The notes: a model not told the origin generated them from the letters alone. Numbered from the stretch's first letter, positions 36,022-45,200 are shown. The stretch is DNA of 64,000 nucleotides from Pseudomonas sp. B21-040 (GCF_024748695.1 NZ_CP087176.1:6131501-6195500), one strand, 5' to 3'. Numbers and translations: made by a program.

Positions 36022-36328
36022 CGTTCAAATCATCAATGATGCAGAGGGAAACCCTGCTTTCGTGGTCATTCCCTACGCGCAATATGTGGCGCAAAAGATT
36101 GAGCCCGATCTGATTCCCCATGAAGTGGTCAGCCGTATCGTCGATGGCGCGACGCCGATTCGCGCATGGCGTGAACATCTGAACCTTACTCAGGATGAAG
36201 TGGCCAAACGCATGGGTATCTCCCAACCGGCCTTTGCGCAGCAGGAAACTGTCGCCAACCCCCGCAAGGCTACCCGCGAAAAAATCGCCGCAGCTTTCGG
36301 TATCAACGCCGATCAGCTTGAGCTGTAA
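36005..36328 (+). CDS. XRE-family antitoxin
   Basis: A 107-residue antitoxin. The N-terminal part (NDAEGNPAFVVIPYAQYVAQ) resembles Phd-like antitoxin starts. The C-terminal helix-turn-helix is LNLTQDEVAKRMGISQPAFAQQE. Start MNAPTDVQI at 36005 overlaps the end of the toxin reading frame by 17 bases, the usual toxin-first arrangement. It appears intact although the toxin is not. It may still repress through the 35721-35764 palindrome. Confidence 0.8.
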   Translation: MNAPTDVQIINDAEGNPAFVVIPYAQYVAQKIEPDLIPHEVVSRIVDGATPIRAWREHLNLTQDEVAKRMGISQPAFAQQETVANPRKATREKIAAAFGINADQLEL

Positions 36329-36360
36329 GCTGCACGCCATCAGCCACTCAAGGAATTCAA

Positions 36361-36777
36361 ATGAACATCTGCGGCATCGAAATCAAAGGCAGCGAAGCGA
36401 TCATCGCCGTGGCCTCCCTCGACGGTTCGACCCTGAGCCATGTCGCCCTCAACACCAAGAAAATCGCCCTTGAGGATGACGACGAAGCCGCCAACGTCAA
36501 AGTGTTTGCGGCACAGGTCGCCTCGTTCGTGCGCGAGAACTCGATTGACCGGATCGCGATCAAGAAGCGCAGCAAGAAAGGCGAGTTCGCGGGCGGGCCG
36601 ACTACGTTCAAGATCGAGGGCGTTTTCCAGCTGCTGGAGAATTGCGAGGTGACGTTGTTGTCGCCACAGACGATTAATGCGCAGAACAAGAAATTCGACT
36701 TCGAACTGCCGGCCACGCTGAACAAGTATCAGCATGAAGCGTTTAAAGCGGCCTGCTCGGCATTGATGAAGAAGTAA
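36361..36777 (+). CDS. DUF3010-family protein
   Basis: A 138-residue cytosolic protein matching DUF3010 in length and start (MNICGIEIKGSEAIIAV...). The ribonuclease-H-like first strand with an acidic residue (CGIEIKGSEA) and the IDRIAIKKRSKKGEFAGGP block recall nucleotide-phosphate-binding folds. Function unknown. It stands alone between the antitoxin and a REP. Confidence 0.75.
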   Translation: MNICGIEIKGSEAIIAVASLDGSTLSHVALNTKKIALEDDDEAANVKVFAAQVASFVRENSIDRIAIKKRSKKGEFAGGPTTFKIEGVFQLLENCEVTLLSPQTINAQNKKFDFELPATLNKYQHEAFKAACSALMKK

Positions 36778-36788
36778 CGCCCTCCACC

Positions 36789-36899
36789 GATCGTTCCCAC
36801 GCTCTGCGTGGTAATGCATCCCGTGACGCTCTGCGTCACATCTCGAAGCGGACGCAGAGCGTCCATGGCGGCGTTCCCACGCAGAGCGTGGGAACGATC
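36789..36899. repeat. REP doublet (GATCGTTCCCACGC class)
   Basis: Arms GATCGTTCCCACGCTCTGCG and CGCAGAGCGTGGGAACGATC. Its last two bases form part of the cdhR stop codon (TCA on the plus strand, 36898-36900). Confidence 0.9.
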
Positions 36900-37842
36900 A
36901 TGCCTTGGCGGTACGCCGGTCTTCCCGTGGGCACCGTTCAAACTTCGCCCGATAGCTGCGGGTGAAATACGACGGCGATTCAAACCCGCACGCAATACTC
37001 ACTTCCAACACGCTCATGTCTGTCTGCCGCAATAACTGTCGGGCTTTCTCCAGCCGCAAGCGCAGGTAGAAATTGCTTGGCGTGTCGTTCAAATGCAGGC
37101 GAAACAATCGCTCCAGCTGACGCCGGGTGACTTTGATCGAGTCCGCCAGTTCCAGTGTGCTCAGTGGCGGTTCGCTGTGCTGTTCCATCTCGCCGATAAC
37201 GTGAACAAGCTTCTTGTTTCGGATGCCATAGCGCGTGGCGACTTCCATGCGCTGGTGGTCTTTGCGTGGGCGGATGCGGCCGAGCACGAATTGTTCGCTG
37301 ACCTGGATCGCCAGTTCCGGGCCGTGGGCCTGGGCGATGAGGTCGAGCATCAGGTCGATGGAGGCGGTGCCGCCCGCCGAGGTGATGCGCCGGCGGTCGA
37401 TCTCGAACAGTTCCTGAGTCACGCTGAGCTGTGGATAAGATTCCTTGAACGCGTCGATGGCTTCCCAGTGCAGGGTCAGGCGATGGCCTTCGAGCAGGCC
37501 GGCCTCGGCGAGAATGAAGCTGCCAGTGTCGATGGCGCCAAGGGTCACGCCTTCGATGTCCAGGCGTCGCAGCCAGTGCTCCAGCGCCGGGGTGGCGAAT
37601 TTCAGCGGCTCGAAGCCGGCGACCACCAAGAGCGTCGCACCTTTCTTCAGCGGCTCCAGCGCCGCATCGGCGTTGACCGACATGCCGTTGCTGGCCAAAA
37701 CCGCACCGCCGTCAGCGCTCAGCACATGCCAGCGGTACAGCTCGCCCCGAAAGCGATTGGCAACCCGCAGCGGCTCGATGGCCGAGATAAATCCAATCGC
37801 CGAGAAACCCGGCATCAACAAGAAGTAGAAATCCTGGGACAT
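36898..37842 (-). CDS. cdhR: Carnitine catabolism regulator CdhR (AraC family)
   Basis: A 314-residue GATase1-like AraC regulator: N-terminal DJ-1/PfpI-type domain (YFLLMPGFSAIGFISAIEPLRVANRF) and C-terminal double helix-turn-helix (TLELADSIKVTRRQLERLFRLHLNDTPSNFYLRLRLEKARQLL). In P. aeruginosa CdhR activates caiX-cdhCAB in response to carnitine. It is divergent from caiX. Start MSQDFYFLLMP at 37842. A REP abuts its stop codon. Confidence 0.92.
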   Translation of the reverse strand: MSQDFYFLLMPGFSAIGFISAIEPLRVANRFRGELYRWHVLSADGGAVLASNGMSVNADAALEPLKKGATLLVVAGFEPLKFATPALEHWLRRLDIEGVTLGAIDTGSFILAEAGLLEGHRLTLHWEAIDAFKESYPQLSVTQELFEIDRRRITSAGGTASIDLMLDLIAQAHGPELAIQVSEQFVLGRIRPRKDHQRMEVATRYGIRNKKLVHVIGEMEQHSEPPLSTLELADSIKVTRRQLERLFRLHLNDTPSNFYLRLRLEKARQLLRQTDMSVLEVSIACGFESPSYFTRSYRAKFERCPREDRRTAKA

Positions 37843-37925
37843 GGAGCGCACTCGATTGGCATATAGCGAGAGGGCGGGCAGCGTGTTGACGTTGATACGC
37901 CACTTGCAAGCAGCATTCAAGAGGA

Positions 37926-37962
37926 CAGGTCGCTGCAGTGCAAGAGCTGGTCGCCGTAGTGC
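37926..37962. promoter_or_regulatory. Phased direct repeats upstream of caiX
   Basis: CAGGTCGCTGCAGTGC (37926-37941) and CTGGTCGCCGTAGTGC (37947-37962) are direct repeats with a 21-bp period, about 90-125 bases upstream of caiX. Two helical turns suit an AraC-type dimer; CdhR is the obvious candidate (inference). Confidence 0.6.
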
Positions 37963-38050
37963 GCTTTCATGGGCGTGTTGCTGCGTAACTTGGCATCACC
38001 GGCGCATCAGACACCGGAACTCACAATAACGAACTGCCGAGGAACCTGAG

Positions 38051-38995
38051 ATGAAACGACTGATCAGCAGCTGTGTTCTTGCACTCAGCGGTACCGCACT
38101 CCTGAGCGCCAGCGTCATGGCCGCCGAACCCGCCTCGTGCCAGAACGTGCGCATGGGCGTAGTGAACTGGACTGATGTCATTGCCACCAGCGCCATGACC
38201 CAGGTGCTACTCGATGGCCTCGGCTACAACACCAAACAAACCAGCGCGTCCCAGCAGATTATCTTCGCCGGGATCCGCGATCAGCGCCTGGACCTGTTCC
38301 TCGGTTACTGGAACCCGCTGATGACCCAGACCATCACCCCGTTCGTCGATGGCAACCAGGTCAAAGTGCTGCAAGCTCCAAGCCTGAAAGACGCCCGCGC
38401 AACCCTCGCCGTACCGACCTACCTCGCCGACAAGGGCCTGAAAACCTTCGCCGACATCGCCAAGTTCGAAAAAGAACTGGGCGGCAAGATCTACGGCATC
38501 GAGCCTGGCTCGGGCGCCAACACCCAGATCAAGGCGATGATCGCCAAGAACCAGTTTGGCCTCGGCAAGTTCCAGCTGGTCGAGTCCAGCGAAGCCGGCA
38601 TGCTCGCGGCGGTGGATCGCGCCGTGCGCCGCAACGAGGCCGTGGTGTTCTTCGGCTGGGCGCCGCACCCGATGAACGTCAACGTGAAGATGACCTACCT
38701 CACTGGCAGTGACGACGCCCTGGGCCCGAACGAAGGCATGGCCACGGTCTGGACCGTCACCGCGCCCAAGTACGCCGAACAATGCCCGAACATCGGGCGC
38801 CTGCTGAGCAACCTCACCTACTCCGCCGAAGACGAGAGCCGGATGATGCAGCCGCTGCTCGATCACAAAGACGCCTTCGAATCGGCCAAGCAATGGCTGA
38901 AAGATCACCCGCAAGACAAACAGCGCTGGCTCGAAGGCGTAACTACCTTCGATGGCAAACCGGCGGCTGAAAACCTGCAACTGACCAGCAAGTAA
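38051..38995 (+). CDS. caiX: Carnitine-binding periplasmic protein CaiX
   Basis: A 314-residue substrate-binding protein of the choline/betaine/carnitine (ChoX/OpuAC) type. The signal peptide (about 1-26, ending SVMAAEP) is followed by [22 protein letters not shown] and [12 protein letters not shown], with aromatic ligands expected to box the trimethylammonium group. It is an orphan binding protein in this cluster and likely delivers carnitine to the CbcWV permease encoded at 48145. It heads the carnitine operon. Confidence 0.93.
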   Translation: MKRLISSCVLALSGTALLSASVMAAEPASCQNVRMGVVNWTDVIATSAMTQVLLDGLGYNTKQTSASQQIIFAGIRDQRLDLFLGYWNPLMTQTITPFVDGNQVKVLQAPSLKDARATLAVPTYLADKGLKTFADIAKFEKELGGKIYGIEPGSGANTQIKAMIAKNQFGLGKFQLVESSEAGMLAAVDRAVRRNEAVVFFGWAPHPMNVNVKMTYLTGSDDALGPNEGMATVWTVTAPKYAEQCPNIGRLLSNLTYSAEDESRMMQPLLDHKDAFESAKQWLKDHPQDKQRWLEGVTTFDGKPAAENLQLTSK

Positions 38996-39083
38996 ACCCT
39001 GGATCCAAACCACCGATTCGCAGCCCGACCGGGCTGCGAGCGGGACCACCACGTCTGCAATCTTGCCTGTAAGGAACCGTCTC

Positions 39084-39971
39084 ATGAACCACGACGTCAT
39101 CATCACCTGCGCACTCACCGGTGCTGGCGACACGACCAGCAAAAGCCCACACGTGCCGGTCACTCCGAAACAAATCGCCGCAGCCGCCGTGGAAGCCGCC
39201 AAGGCCGGCGCCACCGTGGTTCACTGCCATGTGCGCAACCCCGAGACCGGCAAGTTCAGCCGCGACGTGGCGCTGTACCGCGAGGTGATGGAGCGCATCC
39301 GCGAGGCCGATGTCGACATCATCGTCAACCTCACCGCCGGCATGGGCGGCGACCTGGAAATCGGCGCTGGCGAGAACCCGATGGAGTTCGGCCCGAACAC
39401 TGACCTGGTCGGCCCGCTGACCCGCCTGGCGCATGTTGAAGAGCTGCTGCCGGAAATTTGTACCCTCGATTGCGGCACCCTAAATTTCGGCGACGGCGAC
39501 ACCATTTACGTCTCTACTCCGGCGCAACTGCGCGCTGGCGCCAAACGCATTCAAGAGCTGGGCGTTAAAGCCGAGCTGGAAATTTTCGACACCGGTCACC
39601 TGTGGTTCGCCAAGCAACTGATCAAGGAAGGCCTGCTCGACGACCCGCTGTTCCAGCTGTGCCTGGGCATCCCGTGGGGCGCACCGGCTGACACCACCAC
39701 CATGAAAGCCATGGTCGACAACCTGCCAGCCAATGCGGTGTGGGCCGGCTTCGGTATCGGTCGCATGCAGATGCCGATGGCGGCGCAAGCGGTGCTGCTG
39801 GGTGGCAACGTGCGGGTCGGCCTGGAAGACAACATCTGGCTGGACAAGGGTGTGCTGGCGACCAACGGCCAACTGGTCGAACGCGCTGGCGAAATCCTCA
39901 GCCGCCTCGGCGCCCGCGTGCTGACCCCGGCGGAAGGCCGCAAGAAGATGGGCCTGACCAAGCGCGGCTAA
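39084..39971 (+). CDS. cdhC: Dehydrocarnitine cleavage enzyme (BKACE family)
   Basis: A 295-residue beta-keto acid cleavage enzyme (DUF849). Zinc-binding HCHVR near residue 48 and the [11 protein letters not shown] block are visible. It reacts 3-dehydrocarnitine with acetyl-CoA to give glycine-betainyl-CoA and acetoacetate. Start MNHDVIITC at 39084, with AAGGA upstream; the ATG-like upstream codon at 39063 is less likely. It lies 88 bases after caiX. Confidence 0.92.
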   Translation: MNHDVIITCALTGAGDTTSKSPHVPVTPKQIAAAAVEAAKAGATVVHCHVRNPETGKFSRDVALYREVMERIREADVDIIVNLTAGMGGDLEIGAGENPMEFGPNTDLVGPLTRLAHVEELLPEICTLDCGTLNFGDGDTIYVSTPAQLRAGAKRIQELGVKAELEIFDTGHLWFAKQLIKEGLLDDPLFQLCLGIPWGAPADTTTMKAMVDNLPANAVWAGFGIGRMQMPMAAQAVLLGGNVRVGLEDNIWLDKGVLATNGQLVERAGEILSRLGARVLTPAEGRKKMGLTKRG

Positions 39972-39986
39972 ACCACCCGTTCCTCT

Positions 39987-40080
39987 CTGTAGGAGCCGAG
40001 CTTGCTCGCGATGGCGGTATTCCAGCCGCAAAGAGGTGCCGGAGGTACTGACGCCATCGCGAGCAAGCTCGGCTCCTACG
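39987..40080. repeat. REP pair (GCTCCTACAG class)
   Basis: Arms CTGTAGGAGCCGAGCTTGCT and AGCAAGCTCGGCTCCTACGG lie between cdhC and cdhA inside the operon. Confidence 0.88.
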
Positions 40081-40108
40081 GGATCACTGAACTCTTTAGG
40101 AAGTCACC

Positions 40109-41074
40109 ATGACCTTCATCACCGAAATCAAAACCTTCGCAGCCCTGGGCAGCGGTGTCATCGGCAGCGGCTGGGTATCGCGCGCCCTCGCCCACGGCCT
40201 TGACGTCGTGGCCTGGGACCCGGCACCGGGCGCCGAAGCGGCCTTGCGCAAACGCGTCGCCAATGCCTGGGGCGCACTGGAAAAACAAGGGTTGGCGCCC
40301 GGCGCTTCTCAGGATCGCCTGCGCTTTGTCGCAACGATTGAAGAGTGCGTGCGCGATGCGGATTTCATCCAGGAAAGCGCCCCGGAACGCCTGGAATTGA
40401 AACTGGAACTGCACAGCAAAATCAGCGCGGCGGCCAAGCCCAATGCCTTGATCGGCTCCAGCACCTCGGGCCTGTTGCCGAGCGAATTCTACGAGAGTGC
40501 AACACACCCGGAACGCTGCGTGGTCGGCCACCCGTTCAACCCGGTCTACCTGCTGCCATTGGTGGAAGTGGTCGGCGGCAAAAACACCGCGCCTGAAGCC
40601 GTGCAAGCGGCGATGAAAGTCTATGAGTCCCTCGGTATGCGCCCACTGCATGTGCGCAAGGAAGTGCCGGGGTTCATCGCCGACCGTTTGCTCGAAGCGC
40701 TGTGGCGCGAGGCGCTGCACCTGGTCAACGACGGTGTGGCGACCACTGGTGAAATCGACGACGCGATTCGTTTTGGTGCGGGTCTGCGCTGGTCGTTCAT
40801 GGGCACTTTCCTGACGTATACCCTGGCCGGCGGCGATGCCGGGATGCGCCACTTCATGGCGCAATTCGGCCCGGCGTTGCAGTTGCCTTGGACGTACCTG
40901 CCTGCGCCGGAACTGACCGACAAATTGATCGATGACGTGGTCGATGGCACTAGCGATCAGTTGGGCAAACACAGCATTTCGGCGCTGGAGCGCTATCGTG
41001 ATGATTGCCTGCTGGCGGTGCTTGAGGCGGTGAAGACCACCAAAGAGAAGCATGGGATGGCCTTCAGCGAGTAA
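40109..41074 (+). CDS. cdhA: L-carnitine dehydrogenase
   Basis: A 321-residue NAD-dependent enzyme of the 3-hydroxyacyl-CoA dehydrogenase family: Rossmann motif [27 protein letters not shown] and [18 protein letters not shown] (catalytic His/Glu region). It oxidises L-carnitine to 3-dehydrocarnitine. Length matches known bacterial carnitine dehydrogenases. A TTTAGGA element precedes the ATG. It lies between cdhC and cdhB, separated from each by REPs. Confidence 0.94.
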   Translation: MTFITEIKTFAALGSGVIGSGWVSRALAHGLDVVAWDPAPGAEAALRKRVANAWGALEKQGLAPGASQDRLRFVATIEECVRDADFIQESAPERLELKLELHSKISAAAKPNALIGSSTSGLLPSEFYESATHPERCVVGHPFNPVYLLPLVEVVGGKNTAPEAVQAAMKVYESLGMRPLHVRKEVPGFIADRLLEALWREALHLVNDGVATTGEIDDAIRFGAGLRWSFMGTFLTYTLAGGDAGMRHFMAQFGPALQLPWTYLPAPELTDKLIDDVVDGTSDQLGKHSISALERYRDDCLLAVLEAVKTTKEKHGMAFSE

Positions 41075-41104
41075 CCCCCGCTGAAGAGGCCAGCAGTTGC
41101 GGCC

Positions 41105-41197
41105 TCATCGCGGGCAAGCCCGCTCCCACAGGAATCTCGGGGTGAATCAGATCTGCTTCGCACCAATAATCACTGTGGGAGCGGGCTTGCCCGCGAA
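41105..41197. repeat. REP pair (GGGAGCGGGCTTGC class)
   Basis: Arms CGCGGGCAAGCCCGCTCCCA and TGGGAGCGGGCTTGCCCGCG lie between cdhA and cdhB. Confidence 0.9.
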
Positions 41198-41236
41198 GGC
41201 GGCAGTCCAGTCACCACTTATGTTGGAACCAAAACA

Positions 41237-41713
41237 ATGCCTGCCTTGACCACCTACCAAACCCGCATCATCCCCGACTGGGTCGATTACAACGGCCATC
41301 TGCGCGATGCCTTCTACCTGCTGATTTTCAGCTACGCCACCGACGCACTGATGGACCGCCTGGGGCTCGACAGCAACAGCCGCGACGCCAGCGGTCACTC
41401 GCTGTTCACCCTGGAACTGCACCTTAACTACCTGCACGAAGTGAAGCTCGACGCCGATGTCGAGGTGCATACGCAAATCATTGGCCACGACAGCAAACGC
41501 CTGCACCTCTATCACAGCCTTCATCTCGTGGGCGATGACAAGGAACTGGCCGGTAACGAGCAGATGCTGCTTCACGTCGACCTTGCCGGGCCGCGATCCG
41601 CACCGTTCAGCGAACTGTCGCTGAGCAAGCTGCAAGCCATCGTCGCCGAGCAGGCCGAATTGCCCACCCCCGAATACATTGGCCGAGTGATCGCATTACC
41701 CCCCAAAAAATAA
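41237..41713 (+). CDS. cdhB: Betainyl-CoA thioesterase
   Basis: A 158-residue hotdog-fold thioesterase. The catalytic Asp/Asn region is PDWVDYNGHLRDAFYLLIFSYATD. It hydrolyses glycine-betainyl-CoA to glycine betaine and CoA, joining carnitine catabolism to the gbc route. It is 14 bases upstream of the dioxygenase gene and in the same direction, so the two are probably co-transcribed. Confidence 0.92.
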   Translation: MPALTTYQTRIIPDWVDYNGHLRDAFYLLIFSYATDALMDRLGLDSNSRDASGHSLFTLELHLNYLHEVKLDADVEVHTQIIGHDSKRLHLYHSLHLVGDDKELAGNEQMLLHVDLAGPRSAPFSELSLSKLQAIVAEQAELPTPEYIGRVIALPPKK

Positions 41714-41727
41714 CAAGGAGATCGCCA

Positions 41728-42891
41728 TTGAACACCGCCACTGCTTTTGCCGACTTCCGTACTTATCCGTTGATCAGCGCGCTGGCTGGCGTGCAGGCCG
41801 TGGCGGATCGTGTACTGGTGAAGTGGGCCGATGAACGCGTCAGCCCCTTTCATCACCAATGGTTGCGGGACAACTGCCCGTGCCCGCAATGCGTCTACAC
41901 CGTGACCCGTGAGCAAGTGCTGGAGATCGTTGATGTCGCCGAAAACCTGATGCCCAGCGGGGCGATCATCGATGCCCAAGGTTGCCTGTGCGTCGATTGG
42001 CAGGACGGCCACTTCAGCCGCTTCGACCCCGGCTGGTTACGCGCCCACGCCTATGACGACGAGTCCCGCGCCGAGCGGCAGGCCGGCAAACCCAAAGCCA
42101 GGCTTTGGCACCACGATTTGCAGTTACCGGTGTTCGAGTATCAGGCGTTGATGAACGACAACGACGCCCTGCTGCAATGGCTGCTGGCGGTGCGCGACAT
42201 CGGTTTGACTCAAGTTCGTGGCGTACCCACCGAGCCGGGCTCATTGAAGCCAATTGCCCAGCGCATATCGTTCATCCGCGAAAGCAATTTCGGCGTGTTG
42301 TTCAATGTGCAATCCAAGGCCGATGCCGACAGCAACGCCTACACCGCTTTCAACCTGCCATTGCACAGCGATCTGCCGACACGGGAGCTGCAACCGGGGC
42401 TGCAATTTCTGCATTGCCTGGTCAATGACGCCGAGGGCGGCGAGAGCATTTTTGTCGACGGGTTTGCCATCGCCGAGGCCTTGCGCCAGGAGGACCCCGA
42501 TGCGTTCCGGAGCCTGTGCGAAATCCCCGTGGAATTTCGCAACAAGGACCGTCACAGCGACTATCGCTGCCTGGCGCCGATCATCGCGCTGAATGCGCTC
42601 GGGCACGTATCGGAAATCCGCATGGCGAACTTTTTGCGCGGGCCGTTCGATGCTTCGGTGGAGCAAATGCCCAAGCTCTACCAGGCCTACCGGCGCTTTA
42701 TCGCGATGACTCGTGAGCCGAGATTCCGGCTGATGCAAAGGCTCAATCCCGGTGAGCTGTGGTGCTTCGACAATCGCCGCACCCTCCACGCCCGCAATGC
42801 GTTTGATCCCGCTACCGGCGCCCGGCATTTCCAGGGTTGCTATGTCGACCGGGATGAATTGTTGTCGCGCATTCTGGTGTTGCAACGTTAG
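41728..42891 (+). CDS. Gamma-butyrobetaine dioxygenase
   Basis: A 387-residue 2-oxoglutarate/Fe(II) oxygenase of the BBOX/TauD family. The N-terminal zinc domain (FHHQWLRDNCPCPQCV) precedes the jelly-roll core with iron ligands His-x-Asp in LPLHSDLPTREL and a distal His in CFDNRRTLHARNAF. It hydroxylates gamma-butyrobetaine to L-carnitine. The start is a TTG (41728) with AAGGAG seven bases upstream. Size agrees with the Pseudomonas AK1 enzyme (about 380 residues). It feeds carnitine to CdhA. Confidence 0.9.
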   Translation: MNTATAFADFRTYPLISALAGVQAVADRVLVKWADERVSPFHHQWLRDNCPCPQCVYTVTREQVLEIVDVAENLMPSGAIIDAQGCLCVDWQDGHFSRFDPGWLRAHAYDDESRAERQAGKPKARLWHHDLQLPVFEYQALMNDNDALLQWLLAVRDIGLTQVRGVPTEPGSLKPIAQRISFIRESNFGVLFNVQSKADADSNAYTAFNLPLHSDLPTRELQPGLQFLHCLVNDAEGGESIFVDGFAIAEALRQEDPDAFRSLCEIPVEFRNKDRHSDYRCLAPIIALNALGHVSEIRMANFLRGPFDASVEQMPKLYQAYRRFIAMTREPRFRLMQRLNPGELWCFDNRRTLHARNAFDPATGARHFQGCYVDRDELLSRILVLQR

Positions 42892-42904
42892 ACCGCGTCA
42901 TCGT

Positions 42905-42980
42905 TCATCGCGGGCAAGCCTTGCTCCTGCAGGATATGGGTTCAAGCCCGCCCTTGCAGGAGCAAGGCTTGCCCGCGATG
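42905..42980. repeat. REP pair
   Basis: Arms CGCGGGCAAGCCTTGCTCCT and AGGAGCAAGGCTTGCCCGCG lie after the dioxygenase gene. Confidence 0.88.
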
Positions 42981-43020
42981 GTGCCAGTACAAACACCGCG
43001 CAAATCCCTGATTCACAGGC

Positions 43021-43164
43021 AAAAAAAAACCCCGATCAAGCCGTGACAAGATCGGAGCTGAGGAGGGTACTGTTGAGGAGCCGTTGCGCGAGGGTGACCA
43101 AACCTTCGTGAAGCGAGCTGGGTCCAGTGTGCCCACTCCCGAGTCGGGCAAGTTAGCCGAAAAC
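43021..43164 (-). ncRNA. Candidate small RNA with intrinsic terminator
   Basis: On the minus strand a possible promoter (TTGTCG at 43198-43193, 16-base spacer, TATGAA at 43176-43171) is followed, about 110 bases on, by a hairpin (CCGATC/GATCGG, 43055-43032) and a run of nine T (43029-43021). No credible protein lies between them. A GC-rich, structured transcript of about 145 nt is predicted. No known sRNA family is recognised. Confidence 0.45.
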
Positions 43165-43271
43165 GACCTGTTCATAGGTATTGCGGCCATTGCGACAAAT
43201 CGCCCTTGCCGCCACTTCATCCCCCTACGAGAATCGAGCCAAGACACCGTTCCCTGAAGAAGGATTGCGTC

Positions 43272-43535
43272 ATGATGCACGCCGATTTGATTGACCAGGA
43301 AGATCTGTTGGGCCAGCTGAAGTCATTGGGTTTTCAAGTCCCGAGCGGCTCTACAGCCGAACAGGCTTGCGAGTGTGCGGTACGAGGTTTGAACAATGAG
43401 CGGGCGAATACGCTACGCACCATGGTCAAGCAGATGTACACCAGCAGCGCGACCATCCTGCCGGCCGTGCGCCAGGCGATCGACAAGCAACTGCTGCCAG
43501 CCTTGGCGGAGTATCAGCAGAACCATCGAACCTGA
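43272..43535 (+). CDS. Small conserved-looking hypothetical protein
   Basis: An 87-residue soluble, helical protein (MMHADLIDQEDLLGQLKSLGFQVPSGSTAEQACECAV...) with no signal peptide or known motif. Start at 43272 has AAGGA eight bases upstream. It lies between the candidate sRNA and the end of gbdR and is oriented toward gbdR. I do not recognise the family. Confidence 0.65.
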   Translation: MMHADLIDQEDLLGQLKSLGFQVPSGSTAEQACECAVRGLNNERANTLRTMVKQMYTSSATILPAVRQAIDKQLLPALAEYQQNHRT

Positions 43536-43541
43536 CAGGAC

Positions 43542-43652
43542 GCCATCGCGGGCAAGCCCAGCTCCCACAAAGTTTGTGTCGTTCGCGAAATGGCGATCCA
43601 ACACATGACCTGTGGGAGCCGGCGGTGCGACGATTCGACTTGCCCGCGATGA
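43542..43652. repeat. REP pair, interrupted right arm
   Basis: The left arm CGCGGGCAAGCCCAGCTCCC is normal. The right copy (GTGGGAGCCGGCGG...CTTGCCCGCG) is split by about 17 unrelated bases (GTGCGACGATTCGA). Confidence 0.7.
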
Positions 43653-43664
43653 AGGCGCCTCGGT

Positions 43665-44768
43665 TTAGAGCCTCACACTGGCAAACGTCGACTCGTTACG
43701 CGCCTGACTCAGCGCCGACAACGGGCCGGACAACGGCGACAACACCAGAGCTTGCGGCAGCGGCATCATCGCCACCTGTTGCGTGGTGTTGGAACCGACG
43801 CGCTCGTCACGTGGTGGAATGCCGAAGTATTCGCGGTAGCACTTGGAGAAGTGCGGCGTGGAAACAAAGCCACACACCGACGCCACTTCGATGATCGACA
43901 TCGGCGTTTGCTTGAGCAACTGCCGGGCACGGATCAGGCGCAGCTTCAGGTAGTAGCGCGATGGAGAGCAGTGCAGGTATTTCTGGAACAACCGCTCCAG
44001 CTGACGACGCGAAACGGCGACATACACCGCCAGTTCGTCGAGGTCGATCGGCTCTTCGAGGTTGGCTTCCATCAGTGCAACGATTTCCTGCAACTTCGGC
44101 TGGTTGGTCCCGAGCATGTGCTTGAGCGGCACGCGCTGGTGATCCTGCTCGTTGCGGATGCGTTCATAGACAAACATTTCCGAGATCGCGGCGGACAGTT
44201 CACGCCCGTGATCGCGGCTGATCAGGTGCAGCATCATGTCCAGTGGCGCGGTGCCGCCGGAGCTGGTGAAACGGTTACGGTCCAGGGTGAACAGGCGCGT
44301 GCTCATGGCCACACGCGGGAACGCTTCCTGCATCGAAGCCAGGCATTCCCAGTGCACGCTGCAATCAAAACCGTCCAGCAGGCCGGCGCACGCCAGGGCC
44401 CAACTGCCGGTGCAGACGGCGCCAAGACGACGCGACTGACGCGCCTGGCTTTGCAGCCATGACACGTGCTCTCGGGTGACAGTGCGTTGGATACCGATAC
44501 CGCCGCAAACGATGATGGTGTCCAGGGCGGGCGCTTTGTGCATGGAGCAGTCGGGGGTGATCTGCAAGCCGTCACTGGCCCAGACCTGGCCGCCGTCGAC
44601 GGTGATTGTGGTCCAGCGATACAGCTCGCGACCGGACAATTGGTTGGCCATGCGCAGGGGTTCTACGGCAGAGGCCAGAGAAATCAGCGTGAAATTGTCC
44701 AGCAGCAAAAAGCCGATGGATTGAGGCGCACGGTTCTGGGGTTGGGCCCCGGAGTTGAACGTCGTCAT
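43665..44768 (-). CDS. gbdR: Glycine betaine/dimethylglycine-responsive regulator GbdR (AraC family)
   Basis: A 367-residue GATase1-like AraC activator: N-terminal DJ-1/PfpI-type domain (IGFLLLDNFTLISLASAVEPLRMANQL) and C-terminal DNA-binding domain (DLDELAVYVAVSRRQLERLFQKYLHCSPSRYYLKLRLIRARQLL). In P. aeruginosa GbdR responds to glycine betaine and dimethylglycine and activates gbcA, gbcB, dgc, sox and cbc genes. GAGGAG precedes the ATG. It shares the LDRNRFTSSGGTAPLDMMLHLI core with CdhR (LFEIDRRRITSAGGTASIDLML). Confidence 0.94.
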   Translation of the reverse strand: MTTFNSGAQPQNRAPQSIGFLLLDNFTLISLASAVEPLRMANQLSGRELYRWTTITVDGGQVWASDGLQITPDCSMHKAPALDTIIVCGGIGIQRTVTREHVSWLQSQARQSRRLGAVCTGSWALACAGLLDGFDCSVHWECLASMQEAFPRVAMSTRLFTLDRNRFTSSGGTAPLDMMLHLISRDHGRELSAAISEMFVYERIRNEQDHQRVPLKHMLGTNQPKLQEIVALMEANLEEPIDLDELAVYVAVSRRQLERLFQKYLHCSPSRYYLKLRLIRARQLLKQTPMSIIEVASVCGFVSTPHFSKCYREYFGIPPRDERVGSNTTQQVAMMPLPQALVLSPLSGPLSALSQARNESTFASVRL

Positions 44769-44884
44769 CGCGGTATCTCCTCACACAAAGCGGGTGATGG
44801 CCTCAGGCGGAGGCTCTTTTTATTGCCATCGTTCTCGCGTGGGAGACGGGCTTTGTAATGACAGAGCAATTGCCATGCCTATTT

Positions 44885-44900
44885 TTGAATGTGCGTTCAA
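44885..44900. promoter_or_regulatory. TTGAA-N6-TTCAA inverted repeat upstream of gbdR
   Basis: TTGAATGTGCGTTCAA lies about 120 bases upstream of gbdR. The half sites equal those of the BetI-type palindrome at 52617, but with four more bases between them. Regulation of gbdR by BetI or another TetR protein is speculative. Confidence 0.3.
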
Positions 44901-45200
44901 TAACTCCTGAAAACGACGTCGCGGCATGTCTATATAAGCTGCGCAGCGAAGGGCGGATACAAGTGCCATTATCGACGGCAAACGCTCGGCCCTGTTGGGC
45001 GTGAGCAAATCGGTAGCACTTGTGGGAACAGGGCTGCGATGTGCTGCGAGAGAGTGTCACCGCAAGCACGGGTGACGGGCGGTCAGGGCCGGTTTGGATC
45101 CCTGGGTTTGGCAACGCCGCTTATCTATAAGCGACGCTCCAAAACGTGGCGTGTTTGGGTGCAGGTGTTCATTTAGCGCGCAGTTTTGACTGGTCTACAG

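Noticed and set aside
42942..43280. 112-codon minus-strand frame across the candidate sRNA
   Set aside because: It crosses a REP and a strong terminator, and its translation shows no protein character.
44803..45114. 103-codon minus-strand frame upstream of gbdR
   Set aside because: No ribosome binding site, poor codon use and no protein-like pattern; it lies in a regulatory gap.
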